Assembly: GCA_052103955.1 (NCBI GenBank)
Contig: JBQELO010000003.1
Coordinates: 236,286 to 300,285 of the forward strand
DNA length: 64,000 nt
Direction: 5' to 3'
Source of the DNA: Paenalcaligenes sp052103955
GTDB lineage: Bacteria; Pseudomonadota; Gammaproteobacteria; Burkholderiales; Burkholderiaceae_B
Each line of letters begins with the position of its first letter. The first letter of the stretch is position 1. Below are positions 25,925 to 35,004 of the stretch, piece after piece. Below the pieces are notes generated by a model. The model saw only the letters and a program-made list of their open reading frames with translations. It was not told the origin of the DNA and ran no database searches. Position numbers and translations under genes: made by a program.

Positions 25925-26680
25925 ATGAAAACCTACCGTATCGGACAAGTCGTTCCTAGCTCTAACACCACCATGGAAACTGAAATTCCAGCGATGCTGC
26001 AAGCCCGCTATGCTGAGTTTCCAGATGAGCGCTTTACCTTCCACTCATCGCGTATGCGCATGATGAAAGTAACGCCCGAAGAACTCAAAGCCATGGACAT
26101 TGCCAGCGACCGCTGCGTGTTAGAACTTAGCGATGCCCGCATGGATGTGATGGCCTACGCATGCTTGGTCGCCATCATGGCTCAAGGCGATGGTTACCAC
26201 CGCGTATCACAAGAACGTCTGCAAAAGGTCGTAACTGACAACGGCGTGGATATTCCTGTACTAAGCTCTGCTGGTGCCTTGGTTGAAACACTGAAAGAGT
26301 TCAATTTCAACAAAGTTTCTATTATCACGCCTTACATGAAACCACTGACTCAGCGCGTAGCCGATTACATCCGCGCTGAAGGGGTTGAAGTGCTGGATAC
26401 CATCAGCCTAGAAGTAGCCGATAACCTAGAAGTGGGTTTACTGAACCCAGAAAACCTGCTGGAGCACGTTAAGCGCTTGGATTACAAGGACGCTGATGCT
26501 GTAGTGCTGTCTGCTTGCGTACAAATGCCATCGCTAGCCGCCATTCAGCGCGCACAAGACATGATTGGCAAACCTGTGCTGTCAGCCGCTGTATGTACGG
26601 TTTACCAAATGCTGAAAACGCTGGGCTTAGAGACTCGCGTACCTAACGCAGGCCGCATTTTGTCCGGCGTTAAACCGTAA
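25925..26680 (+). CDS. nicE: Maleate isomerase (maleate cis-trans isomerase)
   Basis: Last step of the aerobic nicotinate pathway: maleate to fumarate, feeding the TCA cycle. 251 residues of the Asp/Glu racemase superfamily. The catalytic cysteines are C80 (MAYACLVAI) and C198 (VVLSACVQMPS); their spacing of 118 residues equals that of the paired catalytic cysteines in characterised NicE. The N-terminal RIGQVVPSSNTTMETE is family-typical. Also known as maiA. It is 5 kb from the main nic genes and is followed 31 bp later by a LysR regulator gene. Confidence 0.93.
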   Translation: MKTYRIGQVVPSSNTTMETEIPAMLQARYAEFPDERFTFHSSRMRMMKVTPEELKAMDIASDRCVLELSDARMDVMAYACLVAIMAQGDGYHRVSQERLQKVVTDNGVDIPVLSSAGALVETLKEFNFNKVSIITPYMKPLTQRVADYIRAEGVEVLDTISLEVADNLEVGLLNPENLLEHVKRLDYKDADAVVLSACVQMPSLAAIQRAQDMIGKPVLSAAVCTVYQMLKTLGLETRVPNAGRILSGVKP

Positions 26681-26711
26681 TTTCCAATACTGAATACAGC
26701 GAAAAAACGCT

Positions 26712-27614
26712 ATGATGTCATGCATGAAACTGGATCTGCTGACATTAAAGCTATTCGTTCGTGTATTAGAAGAAGGGACCATCAGTAAGGCGGCTGAACT
26801 TGAGCACATTGCTAGTGCAGCCGTTAGTCGCCGCCTTGCTGACCTAGAGCATCACCTAGACACCCCCCTGCTTTATCGCACCAACAAAGGTATTAGCCCC
26901 ACCCCCGCCGGGGTAGAGCTGTTATACCGTGCGCGTGCATTATTAAATAATGCGTATGACCTAGAAACGCGTCTACACGCCTACGCCAAAGGCCAACACG
27001 GCCAAGTACACATCATGGCGAACACCTCGGCGGTGACGCAGTTTTTGCCTTCTGTGTTGGGGCAGTTTGCTCAGCAGTTTCCGCAGGTGCAATTGCAGCT
27101 GGAAGAAAAAAGCAGCTTAGATATCATCAATGCACTGTCTGAGGGCAAAACCGAAATAGGCATCTTCACACGCCTACCTTTTCAAGCCAGCATTGAAACC
27201 TTCACCTTTAGGCACGATGAGCTCGTAGCTCTGGTACCTCAATCTCACCCGTTAGCCCAGTACACCGAAATAGACTTCATCCAAACACTGGATTACGCGC
27301 ACATTTCGCTGTTTGCGGGCACGCATATTCATTATCAAATCAGCAAAATCGCGATGGAGCACAACCGTGCGTTATCCATTCAAACCGAAGTCTCTGGCTA
27401 CGATGCGATGTGCTTGCTGATTAATGCTGGCATAGGCATTGGGATTTTGCCGCGTGAAAGCACGCAGATTTACCATATCCCCAATACCCGCACCATTGCT
27501 CTGCGCGATGCATGGCGTTCACGCGAACTACTGGTAGGGGTACGCAAACAAAGCGAACTTTCACCCAGCGCGGCTAGTCTGTTGGCCTTACTCTTGGCCG
27601 AAGCACCTAAGTAA
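26712..27614 (+). CDS. LysR-family transcriptional regulator
   Basis: 300 residues: N-terminal winged helix-turn-helix (LDLLTLKLFVRVLEEGTISK, then AAELEHIASAAVSRRLADLE) and a periplasmic-binding-like effector domain (about 95-295). ATG at 26712 used; a later ATG at 26724 (MKLDLL) is equally possible. It lies in the same orientation 31 bp after nicE and is probably cotranscribed. It could respond to a pathway intermediate such as maleate or fumarate, or control the flavin reductase that converges on it. Its role is not established. Confidence 0.87.
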   Translation: MMSCMKLDLLTLKLFVRVLEEGTISKAAELEHIASAAVSRRLADLEHHLDTPLLYRTNKGISPTPAGVELLYRARALLNNAYDLETRLHAYAKGQHGQVHIMANTSAVTQFLPSVLGQFAQQFPQVQLQLEEKSSLDIINALSEGKTEIGIFTRLPFQASIETFTFRHDELVALVPQSHPLAQYTEIDFIQTLDYAHISLFAGTHIHYQISKIAMEHNRALSIQTEVSGYDAMCLLINAGIGIGILPRESTQIYHIPNTRTIALRDAWRSRELLVGVRKQSELSPSAASLLALLLAEAPK

Positions 27615-27637
27615 CACGCATCCGCTAGTGGCTACGT

Positions 27638-28252
27638 TTAACGCGGCCGGTATAGACCAAAAAGCGTATCGTCGGTAATTTCGTAATAGTCTTTGGGGCC
27701 ACCACCACGCAACACCGGGTGCGCCGAAGCACAGTGGTACACCCCATCACGTATATGCTCGGTAGCAATGCGCACAGCTACTACTTCACCGAACACCATC
27801 CATGCACCCGCCCCCTTGCCATCGCTGCCGGTAAGCTCAAAATGCTGCGACACTCGGCACTCTAACGACACCGGACTTTCTGCCACATAGGGCGCAGCCA
27901 CTTTGTCGCCCATACGTGGCGTCAAGCCCGTGAACGCAAACTCATCCACGGGCTGCTCTATGCTGCTTAGGTTCACTTGTTCGGCCAACGCTCGGGTTGC
28001 CAGATTCCAGGTAAACACGCCTGTGCTGATCGCATTACGTGCGCTGTCTTTGTAGCCCACGCTGGAAAACCCAATAATGGGTGGCCGGTAGTTAAACATC
28101 GTACAGAAGCTATAAGGCGCTAAATTCAGCACCCCATCGGTAGACTGCGTACCAATCCAACCAATCACCCGTGGCCCTACTATAGCGCTCATAGGATCGT
28201 GTTTTAGCCCATGCCCTTGGCTAGGCTCATAAAAATGCGTAGTCGTTTGCAC
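27638..28252 (-). CDS. Flavin reductase-like protein (FMN-binding split barrel)
   Basis: 204-residue flavin-reductase-like domain: AIVGPRVIGWIGTQSTDG, NLAPYSFCTMFNYRPPIIGF and VFTWNLATRALAEQVN are typical of the group. Members bind FMN and may reduce flavins for partner monooxygenases or act as unrelated flavoproteins. Sits inside the nicotinate region between nicB2 and the LysR gene. NicC carries its own FAD and NADH site, so a flavin-supplying role is not required for the known pathway. Confidence 0.8.
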   Translation of the reverse strand: MQTTTHFYEPSQGHGLKHDPMSAIVGPRVIGWIGTQSTDGVLNLAPYSFCTMFNYRPPIIGFSSVGYKDSARNAISTGVFTWNLATRALAEQVNLSSIEQPVDEFAFTGLTPRMGDKVAAPYVAESPVSLECRVSQHFELTGSDGKGAGAWMVFGEVVAVRIATEHIRDGVYHCASAHPVLRGGGPKDYYEITDDTLFGLYRPR

Positions 28253-28362
28253 CTAACTTATGCCCTTTAGATAACGTTGCGCCCATCTTAGCTACTCAGC
28301 ATAGTAGCAAGATGCACAGCGGTTGCGCACCTTGCACCAAAGGCACTGCGATCCCTACCGGT

Positions 28363-31194
28363 TTACAAATGCCCCGGCTGTTGACGGATCTGCTGCACTT
28401 TTTCAGTGATGTTTTGCCATGGCTGCTTATCTGGCGCATATTGTTTGCGCAGATACTGCAGCAAGTCTGTGACTTGCTGATCATTCAAGCTATGTTTAAA
28501 CGCTGGCATATTACCCAGCGCTGGCGAAGAGGGTCTAGTAATGCCATGCAAAATCACCTGAATCACGTTATCAGGCGAATCGCTATGTAAGGAGGTACTC
28601 AAGGCTAACGATGGCCTAGCCCCAAACAACGCAGGCCCAGACTGACTGTCATGGCACACCATACACGCCCCCTCGTAAATGCTTCTACCCGGCATTAGCC
28701 ACACATCAGTAGGCGGCATTTGCGCTTGCTGCTCTAACTGCTGAACCTGTGTGGCCACCACTGCTTGCTGAGACTCAGCCGACGCAGTTTCAGTACGTCC
28801 TGACAAATTCAACAAGTAGTGCGACATTGCCCTAACATCGTATTCAGGAAGTTCAGCCAAGCCTTCAATAATAGGCCCCATCGGCCCTGCCGCCACACCA
28901 TGCTCAACAGATTGCCCTGTACGTAGATAGCTAAACAAGGCGTCCTCCGTCCACGGTACCTTGGCATTGGCCAATGCATTTAAGGCGGGGGCCTCCCAGC
29001 CATCCACCTCACCACCTGCCAAGAAGTAGCTACCTTTTTTCTCGCCACCCAAGCTATTTCGCGGTGAATGACAGGCCATGCAATGCCCACTGCTATTTAC
29101 CAAGTAGGCACCACGATTCCACAGCTCCGTTTGCCCCTCGTCATACTGATACGCCTGCCTATCCGTATGAAATAACGCATTCCACCCCGCTAAAGCTGGC
29201 CTAACGTTAAAAGGAAAACTCAACTCGTGCTGTTTGTTGGGGGCGTGCACGGGTTCTTGCGTCATTAAATACGCATACAACGACTGCAAGTCTTCATCGC
29301 TAAGCTTGGCATACGAGGTATACGGAAATGCCGGGTACAGATGCGAACCATCGCGGTGAATACCATCGCGCATGGCACGCTCAAAAGCCTTATACGACCA
29401 CGCACCTATGCCTGTTTCAGGGTCGGGGGTGATATTAGTGGTGAAGATTTTCCCAAAGGGTGTATCTAGGGCTAAACCGCCTGTATTTGTGGGTTGTCCA
29501 TCTGCGGTATGGCACACCATACAATCGCCCGCCAACGCGACTAAGCGCCCTCGCTCGATGGCTATATCCGAAAAAATAGACGTATCAATTCTAGGTACAG
29601 GGGGAATGGCTGGTCGCCACGGCGATGCCACCACCAACAAGCCTGCTGCCGCACTGGCTGCACCCGCCAACCAACCCAACCATCTCTTAGAGGCCGTAGA
29701 TTTAGCGGCTGCCTTGTTTTCTAATGCCCAACGCTGCGTTGCAAGTGACAAATCTAAGGGGGCATGGTGCAACCTAATCTGCGTTGCATCTTTAACAGCG
29801 TTCGCAATAGCCGCAGCAGCTGGCAGTTCTGCTGTTGCACTCCACGCCAAGGCTTGGCCCACCACCGCACTTTGGTTGACTACCTGTATTTCAGTAGCGG
29901 GGGGTTCTACCGCTTCCCGCTGCATGGCTGTGGATGACTGGGACACAGGAGGTGTCGCATGCCCCAACAATCGCTGCGTCCACTGCGAAATACGATGCTT
30001 AATCTGCACCTGCTGCGATTGATCCTGTGGCACATGCTGATCACTATCAAACGCCACCGTCACTTTTTGCAGGTGTAACTGCTGTGATTGTGCATCTACA
30101 GCCAGCTCTACTGCCCACGCCGACCACACCGCTTGCGCTGGTTTTTGCTCGTAATCATAGGCTTTCACATAAGCAAAACCGTAACCGTGGTTTTGTTTCT
30201 TAGGCGTACAAGGCAAACCCTCTGCATCCACCCATCCCGCCTGCTCAGCAGCCCGTTGTATGAGACGTCGCCCACGTTCATCGCCTACTTGCGATAAACG
30301 TTCTTGTATGGGATCGCTACCACTCGCACGCAGACTTTCATCAAATTCCGACTCGGCGGCAAAGGTTAGTGCTGCCGCATAATTACGCTGCGCACCCACA
30401 GGAACCAACCATTGCGCATCATCATGATTACCCGCGCCTACATAGTCTGTTGCTACTTGCACGCCGTACTCGCGTGAACCATGCCAACCTAATAATCTGG
30501 CTGCCACCGAACACCCTAAGCCTGGCACCACATTGCTATGCCAATCACCCGCTTGCTGATCACGCAAGACCAATGTAATGGTTTGCAAACCGGTTTCAGC
30601 GCGCACCAATACGGGCTGTGTTACTTGCAAGGCTAACAATGCCGCTTGCACCGCTTCGTCGTAAGCTTCAGTTAATGCTTCTACGCATTGATAGAGATGT
30701 ATGCGCTCAGTCGGTAACGCCGTTAATGCCGCCAGCTCATCTCGTAATTGATGAGGAAAAGCAGTGCTTACCCAAACACGTAATTGCTCTTGCTCATACT
30801 GTGCGACAGACCATGCCAAGCTGTTATCAACCGAGGCATCCCAACTGTAATCAGAAGCAGAGGCAGCGTCTGCCCCCGTAGCGCTAGCGCCCACCCACTC
30901 TACCTGCACCAACGCCCTAGCTTGCTTGGCTGCACTTTCTTGGGATGCCAATACCGCCACGAAATTATTCTGGGCTACACACTTCACCACACCCGGCACA
31001 CGCTCAGCCGCGGACCAATCTATAGTGCTATAGAAATTTCCTTGCCCTGCTGTGATAGGTTGCTGCAATAGCGAAAGCGGAGGATACACCACCGCTCCAT
31101 ACAACGCGTATTGTAATGAGGGCAAAACCACCATTTCTGGCTCTGTGGTTAACGCAGAGTCACCATGCTGTACTACTGAATATATTGCCTGCAT
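28363..31194 (-). CDS. nicB: Nicotinate hydroxylase large subunit: degenerate molybdopterin domain fused to triheme cytochrome c (NicB2-like)
   Basis: 943 residues from the ATG at 31194, one base after the nicA stop. Residues 20-490 align in order with the second half of a xanthine-dehydrogenase-type molybdopterin domain (VPGVVKCVAQNNFVAVLASQ; IANAVKDATQIRL), but the N-terminal cofactor-binding region is missing and the GCYGRN and GAGES equivalents are lost (YQCVEALTEA; AWSATAELP). A membrane helix (about 504-525) precedes three c-type haem sites: C558-H562 (CMVCH), C705-H709 (CMACH) and C844-H848 (CMVCH). It should carry electrons from the hydroxylase to the respiratory chain, while catalysis lies in the separate molybdopterin protein encoded divergently. 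Confidence 0.82.
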   Translation of the reverse strand: MQAIYSVVQHGDSALTTEPEMVVLPSLQYALYGAVVYPPLSLLQQPITAGQGNFYSTIDWSAAERVPGVVKCVAQNNFVAVLASQESAAKQARALVQVEWVGASATGADAASASDYSWDASVDNSLAWSVAQYEQEQLRVWVSTAFPHQLRDELAALTALPTERIHLYQCVEALTEAYDEAVQAALLALQVTQPVLVRAETGLQTITLVLRDQQAGDWHSNVVPGLGCSVAARLLGWHGSREYGVQVATDYVGAGNHDDAQWLVPVGAQRNYAAALTFAAESEFDESLRASGSDPIQERLSQVGDERGRRLIQRAAEQAGWVDAEGLPCTPKKQNHGYGFAYVKAYDYEQKPAQAVWSAWAVELAVDAQSQQLHLQKVTVAFDSDQHVPQDQSQQVQIKHRISQWTQRLLGHATPPVSQSSTAMQREAVEPPATEIQVVNQSAVVGQALAWSATAELPAAAAIANAVKDATQIRLHHAPLDLSLATQRWALENKAAAKSTASKRWLGWLAGAASAAAGLLVVASPWRPAIPPVPRIDTSIFSDIAIERGRLVALAGDCMVCHTADGQPTNTGGLALDTPFGKIFTTNITPDPETGIGAWSYKAFERAMRDGIHRDGSHLYPAFPYTSYAKLSDEDLQSLYAYLMTQEPVHAPNKQHELSFPFNVRPALAGWNALFHTDRQAYQYDEGQTELWNRGAYLVNSSGHCMACHSPRNSLGGEKKGSYFLAGGEVDGWEAPALNALANAKVPWTEDALFSYLRTGQSVEHGVAAGPMGPIIEGLAELPEYDVRAMSHYLLNLSGRTETASAESQQAVVATQVQQLEQQAQMPPTDVWLMPGRSIYEGACMVCHDSQSGPALFGARPSLALSTSLHSDSPDNVIQVILHGITRPSSPALGNMPAFKHSLNDQQVTDLLQYLRKQYAPDKQPWQNITEKVQQIRQQPGHL

Positions 31195-31195
31195 C

Positions 31196-31666
31196 CTACA
31201 CCGCCAGAGCTGCTGCACGCGCCGCTGCTAAAATTTCCATATGCGTGCCACAACGACAAAGGTTGTGACGCAGCTCGTTGCGTATTTCTTCTTCTGTAGG
31301 GTGCGCATTACGAAGCAATAACGCTTGCACCGTCATGATCATGCCATTCATGCAGTACCCACACTGTGCGGCCTGATGATCAATAAACGCTTGTTGAACC
31401 TTGTTAGGTTCACCATCGCTCGCCAAGCCCTCAAGCGTGGTAATGGCATAGTTTTTAACCGCCGCGCATGTCACCACACATGAACGTGCTGCCACACCAT
31501 CCACCAGCACGGTACAAGCACCACACTCTCCTAAACCACAGCCAAATTTTGGACTTTTAAAACCAAGATCATTACGCAATACGTATAGCAACGGTGTGTC
31601 AGGGCTGACCTGTACTTCCCGCTCTTGATCGTTCACCCTTAATCGCATTAAAACCGGACTAGACAT
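31196..31666 (-). CDS. nicA: Nicotinate hydroxylase 2Fe-2S subunit NicA
   Basis: Small subunit of nicotinate 6-hydroxylase, 156 residues, with two 2Fe-2S clusters: plant-type ferredoxin ligands in FGCGLGECGACTV with a later RSC, and the C-terminal cluster in CGYCMNGMI and HNLCRCGTHMEI. It passes electrons from the molybdopterin centre to the cytochrome subunit. ATG at 31666; a GTG at 31672 is less likely. Overlaps the regulatory gap shared with the divergent nicB1 and is coupled to the downstream nicB2. Confidence 0.93.
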   Translation of the reverse strand: MSSPVLMRLRVNDQEREVQVSPDTPLLYVLRNDLGFKSPKFGCGLGECGACTVLVDGVAARSCVVTCAAVKNYAITTLEGLASDGEPNKVQQAFIDHQAAQCGYCMNGMIMTVQALLLRNAHPTEEEIRNELRHNLCRCGTHMEILAAARAAALAV

Positions 31667-31681
31667 TTGCACACCAAAAAA

Positions 31682-31693
31682 AGTCTATACGCT
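31682..31693. promoter_or_regulatory. Candidate NicR operator, nicA side
   Basis: AGTCTATACGCT, one mismatch from the consensus AGYGTAYACRCT derived from the four sites in this locus. Confidence 0.5.
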
Positions 31694-31833
31694 CTAAAAA
31701 AACAATAAACTATAAAATTACTTAAAATATAAACAATCTAAGAGTGGATGGATACTCAATATAGATAAGGGTTTATACTTAAAATAATTTTTATGAACGC
31801 CATAACCCAAAGTTTTCCCTATAATCAATATCA

Positions 31834-31845
31834 AGCGTATACGCT
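31834..31845. promoter_or_regulatory. Candidate NicR operator, nicB1 side
   Basis: AGCGTATACGCT, a perfect 12-bp palindrome 13 bp before the nicB1 start codon; matches the shared consensus exactly. Confidence 0.6.
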
Positions 31846-31858
31846 CTAATAACCAGAA

Positions 31859-34165
31859 ATGAGCACCGTTTCACTTGTAGGATCACCCATGCTTGAGCAC
31901 TCCCCTCGGCTTCTGCAGCAACATCTACTTAACAACAACGATTGTTTGTTGATTTTGCGCGCCCCCAGTTTGCCGCCACAACCCGTAGCTGGCCAACCTG
32001 GAGTGGTCTCAACTTACCTGCAAGGTCACGACGATATTTTTGTCGCCATCACCACCGAGCATGTTTATGCCTTTAACGGTCATGTGGATCTGGGTACCGG
32101 CATACAAACAGCCTTAGGCCAAATTGTGGCCGATGAGCTAGACATACAAACAACTCAATTACGTATGGTGCTAGGCCACACCGAAGCCTCGCCCAACCAA
32201 GGCCCTACCATTGCTAGTGCCTCTATACAGATTTCTGCTATTCCCTTACGTAAAGCCGCAGCACAAGCTAAACAATTACTGCTACAACACCAAGCCTCTG
32301 TCTGGCAGGTAGATGTACAGCAACTACAGGTTAAAAACGGCCAGATACTAGGCCCAAATGGGTTAGTAACGTCTTACCACGAAGCGGTTAAAGGTGCATC
32401 ACTACGCGCTTATTTGGACATGGATACCACCACCAAACCGCGTGAGCTGCTTACTATAGTCGGCACCTCGTCACCACGCGTGGATATCCCCAAAAAAGCA
32501 GTGGGTCAGTTTACCTATGTGCATGATGTAGAAGTCCCTCATATGTGGCACGCACGGGTAATACGCCCTCCCTATGCTGGTCGCGATAGCGGTGACTTTA
32601 TTGGTCATAGCTTAGTGGCAGTAGACCCCGCTTCGGTTCAACACCTTAGCCCTACCATACAGGTCGTTGTTGAAGGCGACTTTGTGGCAGTGGTAGCAGA
32701 ACGAGAAGAGCACGCTATTCAAGCTGCCCGCATGATAAAGGTGAACTGGCGTGATATTCCTGCCCTGCCTTCACTAGAGAACTTAGGCAATGCACTGAAA
32801 GCGAATCCACAAACAGCTCGCCTGTTAAAAGACACCACCCACGAACATACCGAACCCGCCCCTACCGGCAGCATCACGCTTAGCAACGAATACGTGTGGC
32901 CGTTTCAACTGCACGCCTCTATTGGCCCGTCGTGCGCCGTGGCCGAATTTACCCCGCAACTATCGCGCATTTGGTCTGGTACACAAAACCCGCACATGCT
33001 GCGCACACAACTGGCAGAACTATTTGAGTTAGAAGAAGGCAGCATAGAGATCATTCGGCACGAAGCTTCGGGCTGTTATGGTCGAAATTGTGCGGATGAC
33101 GTGTGCGCAGATGCCTTGCTGATTTCCAAACTCATCAACAAACCTGTACGCGTACAACTTAGCCGCGAACAAGAACACGCCTGGGAACCAAAGGGTGCAG
33201 CACAACTGATGCTCAATACAGCGTCCGTGAGCCCTGACGGCGAGCTACTGCATTATGACTTCGCCACACACTACCCTTCTAATGACTCGCCCTTGCTCGC
33301 CGCGTTACTGATTGGACGAGTCGCCGCGAACCCACGCACCTTGCAAATGGGGGATCGCACCGCCGTCCCGCCGTACCAATACCCTAGCCAACGTATTGTG
33401 TGCAATGACATGCCACCTATTGTGCGGGCCTCGTGGCTGCGCGGCGTGTCTGCTCTGCCTAACAGCTTTGCGCATGATTGCATGGTGGATGAATTAGCGA
33501 GCGCCGTGGGCCACGATCAAGTCGCCTTTAGGCTGAAGCATTTGCATAACGACCCCCGCGCCCAAGAACTACTGGCCAGCATTGCTGAAAAGGCCCAATG
33601 GGTGCCGTTTGCACAAGGCTCACGCGGGCACGCCGATAACGAAGGCTGGATGCACGGTCGTGGCGTAGCATACGCCCGCTATATACACAGTAAGTTTCCA
33701 GGTTTTGGTGCTGCGTGGTCGGCATGGATACTAGACCTTAAGGTGCATGCAGCCAGCGGGAAAATTGTGATTAAACACATTGTGGTTGGGCAAGACACCG
33801 GGCAAATGGTGAACCCCGCCGGTGTACAGCATCAATTGCACGGCAACATTATCCAATCGCTTAGCCGCAGCCTATTTGAATCAGTACGCTTTGATGAAAA
33901 AGGCACCACCACTTTGGAATGGGGCTCGTACCCCATTTTGAAATTTACTGATTTGCCACCCATAGACATTGTTCTGATGGATAGGCAAGACGAAGACCCT
34001 TTAGGGGCTGGCGAGTCAGGCTCACTGCCATGCGCACCCGCCATAGCGAACGCACTTTTTGACGCCACCAATATCCGTTTTTACGAGACGCCTTTCACGG
34101 CACAACACGTCAGCCAGCGCCTGCAGTCATCACTTATAAATTCTAGAGGAGCAATTACACAATGA
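31859..34165 (+). CDS. nicB: Nicotinate hydroxylase molybdopterin-binding catalytic subunit (NicB1-like)
   Basis: 768-residue protein of the isoquinoline-oxidoreductase/xanthine-dehydrogenase large-subunit family, without a cytochrome part. Cofactor-binding features are intact: FNGHVDLGTGIQTALGQIV (about 72-90), SGCYGRNCADD (405-413), MVNPAGVQHQLHGNII and the base-catalytic Glu E719 in GAGESGSLP. It should hydroxylate nicotinate at C6. Divergent from nicA-nicB2 and first gene of nicB1-nicD-nicX-nicF; its stop overlaps the nicD start (ATGA). No Tat signal, so cytoplasmic side. The symbol is used in the wide sense: in Pseudomonas putida NicB molybdopterin and haem parts are one chain. Confidence 0.85.
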   Translation: MSTVSLVGSPMLEHSPRLLQQHLLNNNDCLLILRAPSLPPQPVAGQPGVVSTYLQGHDDIFVAITTEHVYAFNGHVDLGTGIQTALGQIVADELDIQTTQLRMVLGHTEASPNQGPTIASASIQISAIPLRKAAAQAKQLLLQHQASVWQVDVQQLQVKNGQILGPNGLVTSYHEAVKGASLRAYLDMDTTTKPRELLTIVGTSSPRVDIPKKAVGQFTYVHDVEVPHMWHARVIRPPYAGRDSGDFIGHSLVAVDPASVQHLSPTIQVVVEGDFVAVVAEREEHAIQAARMIKVNWRDIPALPSLENLGNALKANPQTARLLKDTTHEHTEPAPTGSITLSNEYVWPFQLHASIGPSCAVAEFTPQLSRIWSGTQNPHMLRTQLAELFELEEGSIEIIRHEASGCYGRNCADDVCADALLISKLINKPVRVQLSREQEHAWEPKGAAQLMLNTASVSPDGELLHYDFATHYPSNDSPLLAALLIGRVAANPRTLQMGDRTAVPPYQYPSQRIVCNDMPPIVRASWLRGVSALPNSFAHDCMVDELASAVGHDQVAFRLKHLHNDPRAQELLASIAEKAQWVPFAQGSRGHADNEGWMHGRGVAYARYIHSKFPGFGAAWSAWILDLKVHAASGKIVIKHIVVGQDTGQMVNPAGVQHQLHGNIIQSLSRSLFESVRFDEKGTTTLEWGSYPILKFTDLPPIDIVLMDRQDEDPLGAGESGSLPCAPAIANALFDATNIRFYETPFTAQHVSQRLQSSLINSRGAITQ

Positions 34166-34992
34166 GCACCTATCTCTATGGCGGCAATGTGCATGCCAAC
34201 GGCATACGCCAACACTACTTACGCTATGGCAATCCCAACGATGCCGCACAACAGCAACGCGAAGCCATCATCATTATTCCGGGCATTACCAGCCCAGCCG
34301 TAACGTGGGGCTTTGTCGCCGAACGTTTTGGCCAGTACTTTGATACGTACGTGCTAGACGTACGTGGTCGTGGTCTAAGTTCTGCCGAAGATGGCCTAGA
34401 CTACGGCCTAACGGCCCAAGCCGAAGATGTGATCGCTTTTGCCAAAGCGCTGGGCCTGGAAAAATACAGTTTAGTAGGACACTCTATGGGTGGGCGCATT
34501 GGCGCGCGCGCTGCTGCGCTCCACCCCGATGCGGTCACACGCTTGGTCATGGTTGACCCACCCGTATCCGGCCCAGACCGTCGCCCTTACCCAGCTAAAC
34601 TGCCATGGTATGTGGATTCCATGGCTATGGCTCGCAAAGGCTGCAACGCCGATGACATGCGCGCTTTCTGCCCCACGTGGACAGAGGAGCAATTGCAATT
34701 GCGCGCCCAATGGCTACACACCTGCAACGAAAGTGCCATCATCCAAAGTTTTAACGACTTCCAAAACGATGACGTGCACACAAACTTTGCCACCCTCACG
34801 CTGCCCACCATGTTGATGATTGCGGAGCGTGGCGATGTAGTGCGCCCCGAGGACGCCGAAGAAATTCAAGGCTTGATCAAAAACCTGACGATTAGCCACG
34901 TTGCTAATGCGGGCCACATGATCCCTTGGGACAACGAGGAAGGCTTTTACCAAGCCTTTGGTGACTTCTTGGGTACAGCCCTTAACCCTTAA
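34162..34992 (+). CDS. nicD: N-formylmaleamate deformylase
   Basis: Alpha/beta hydrolase of 276 residues converting N-formylmaleamate to maleamate and formate. The nucleophile S108 is in VGHSMGG; the acid D132 (VMVDPP) and H252 (NAGHMIPWD) complete the triad. All three are shifted by the same seven residues from the characterised Pseudomonas triad (S101, D125, H245, recalled), a strong sign of orthology. Start overlaps the nicB1 stop; nicX follows 12 bp later. Confidence 0.93.
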   Translation: MSTYLYGGNVHANGIRQHYLRYGNPNDAAQQQREAIIIIPGITSPAVTWGFVAERFGQYFDTYVLDVRGRGLSSAEDGLDYGLTAQAEDVIAFAKALGLEKYSLVGHSMGGRIGARAAALHPDAVTRLVMVDPPVSGPDRRPYPAKLPWYVDSMAMARKGCNADDMRAFCPTWTEEQLQLRAQWLHTCNESAIIQSFNDFQNDDVHTNFATLTLPTMLMIAERGDVVRPEDAEEIQGLIKNLTISHVANAGHMIPWDNEEGFYQAFGDFLGTALNP

Positions 34993-35004
34993 AAGAGACT
35001 CAAC

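Noticed and set aside
26712..27614. LysR protein as the main nicotinate regulator
   Set aside because: The divergent nicR/nicC arrangement with shared operator motifs explains the main genes better; the LysR gene has only local links to nicE.
29372..30022. 216-residue ORF on the plus strand inside nicB2
   Set aside because: Antisense to a well-supported gene; no family or ribosome site.
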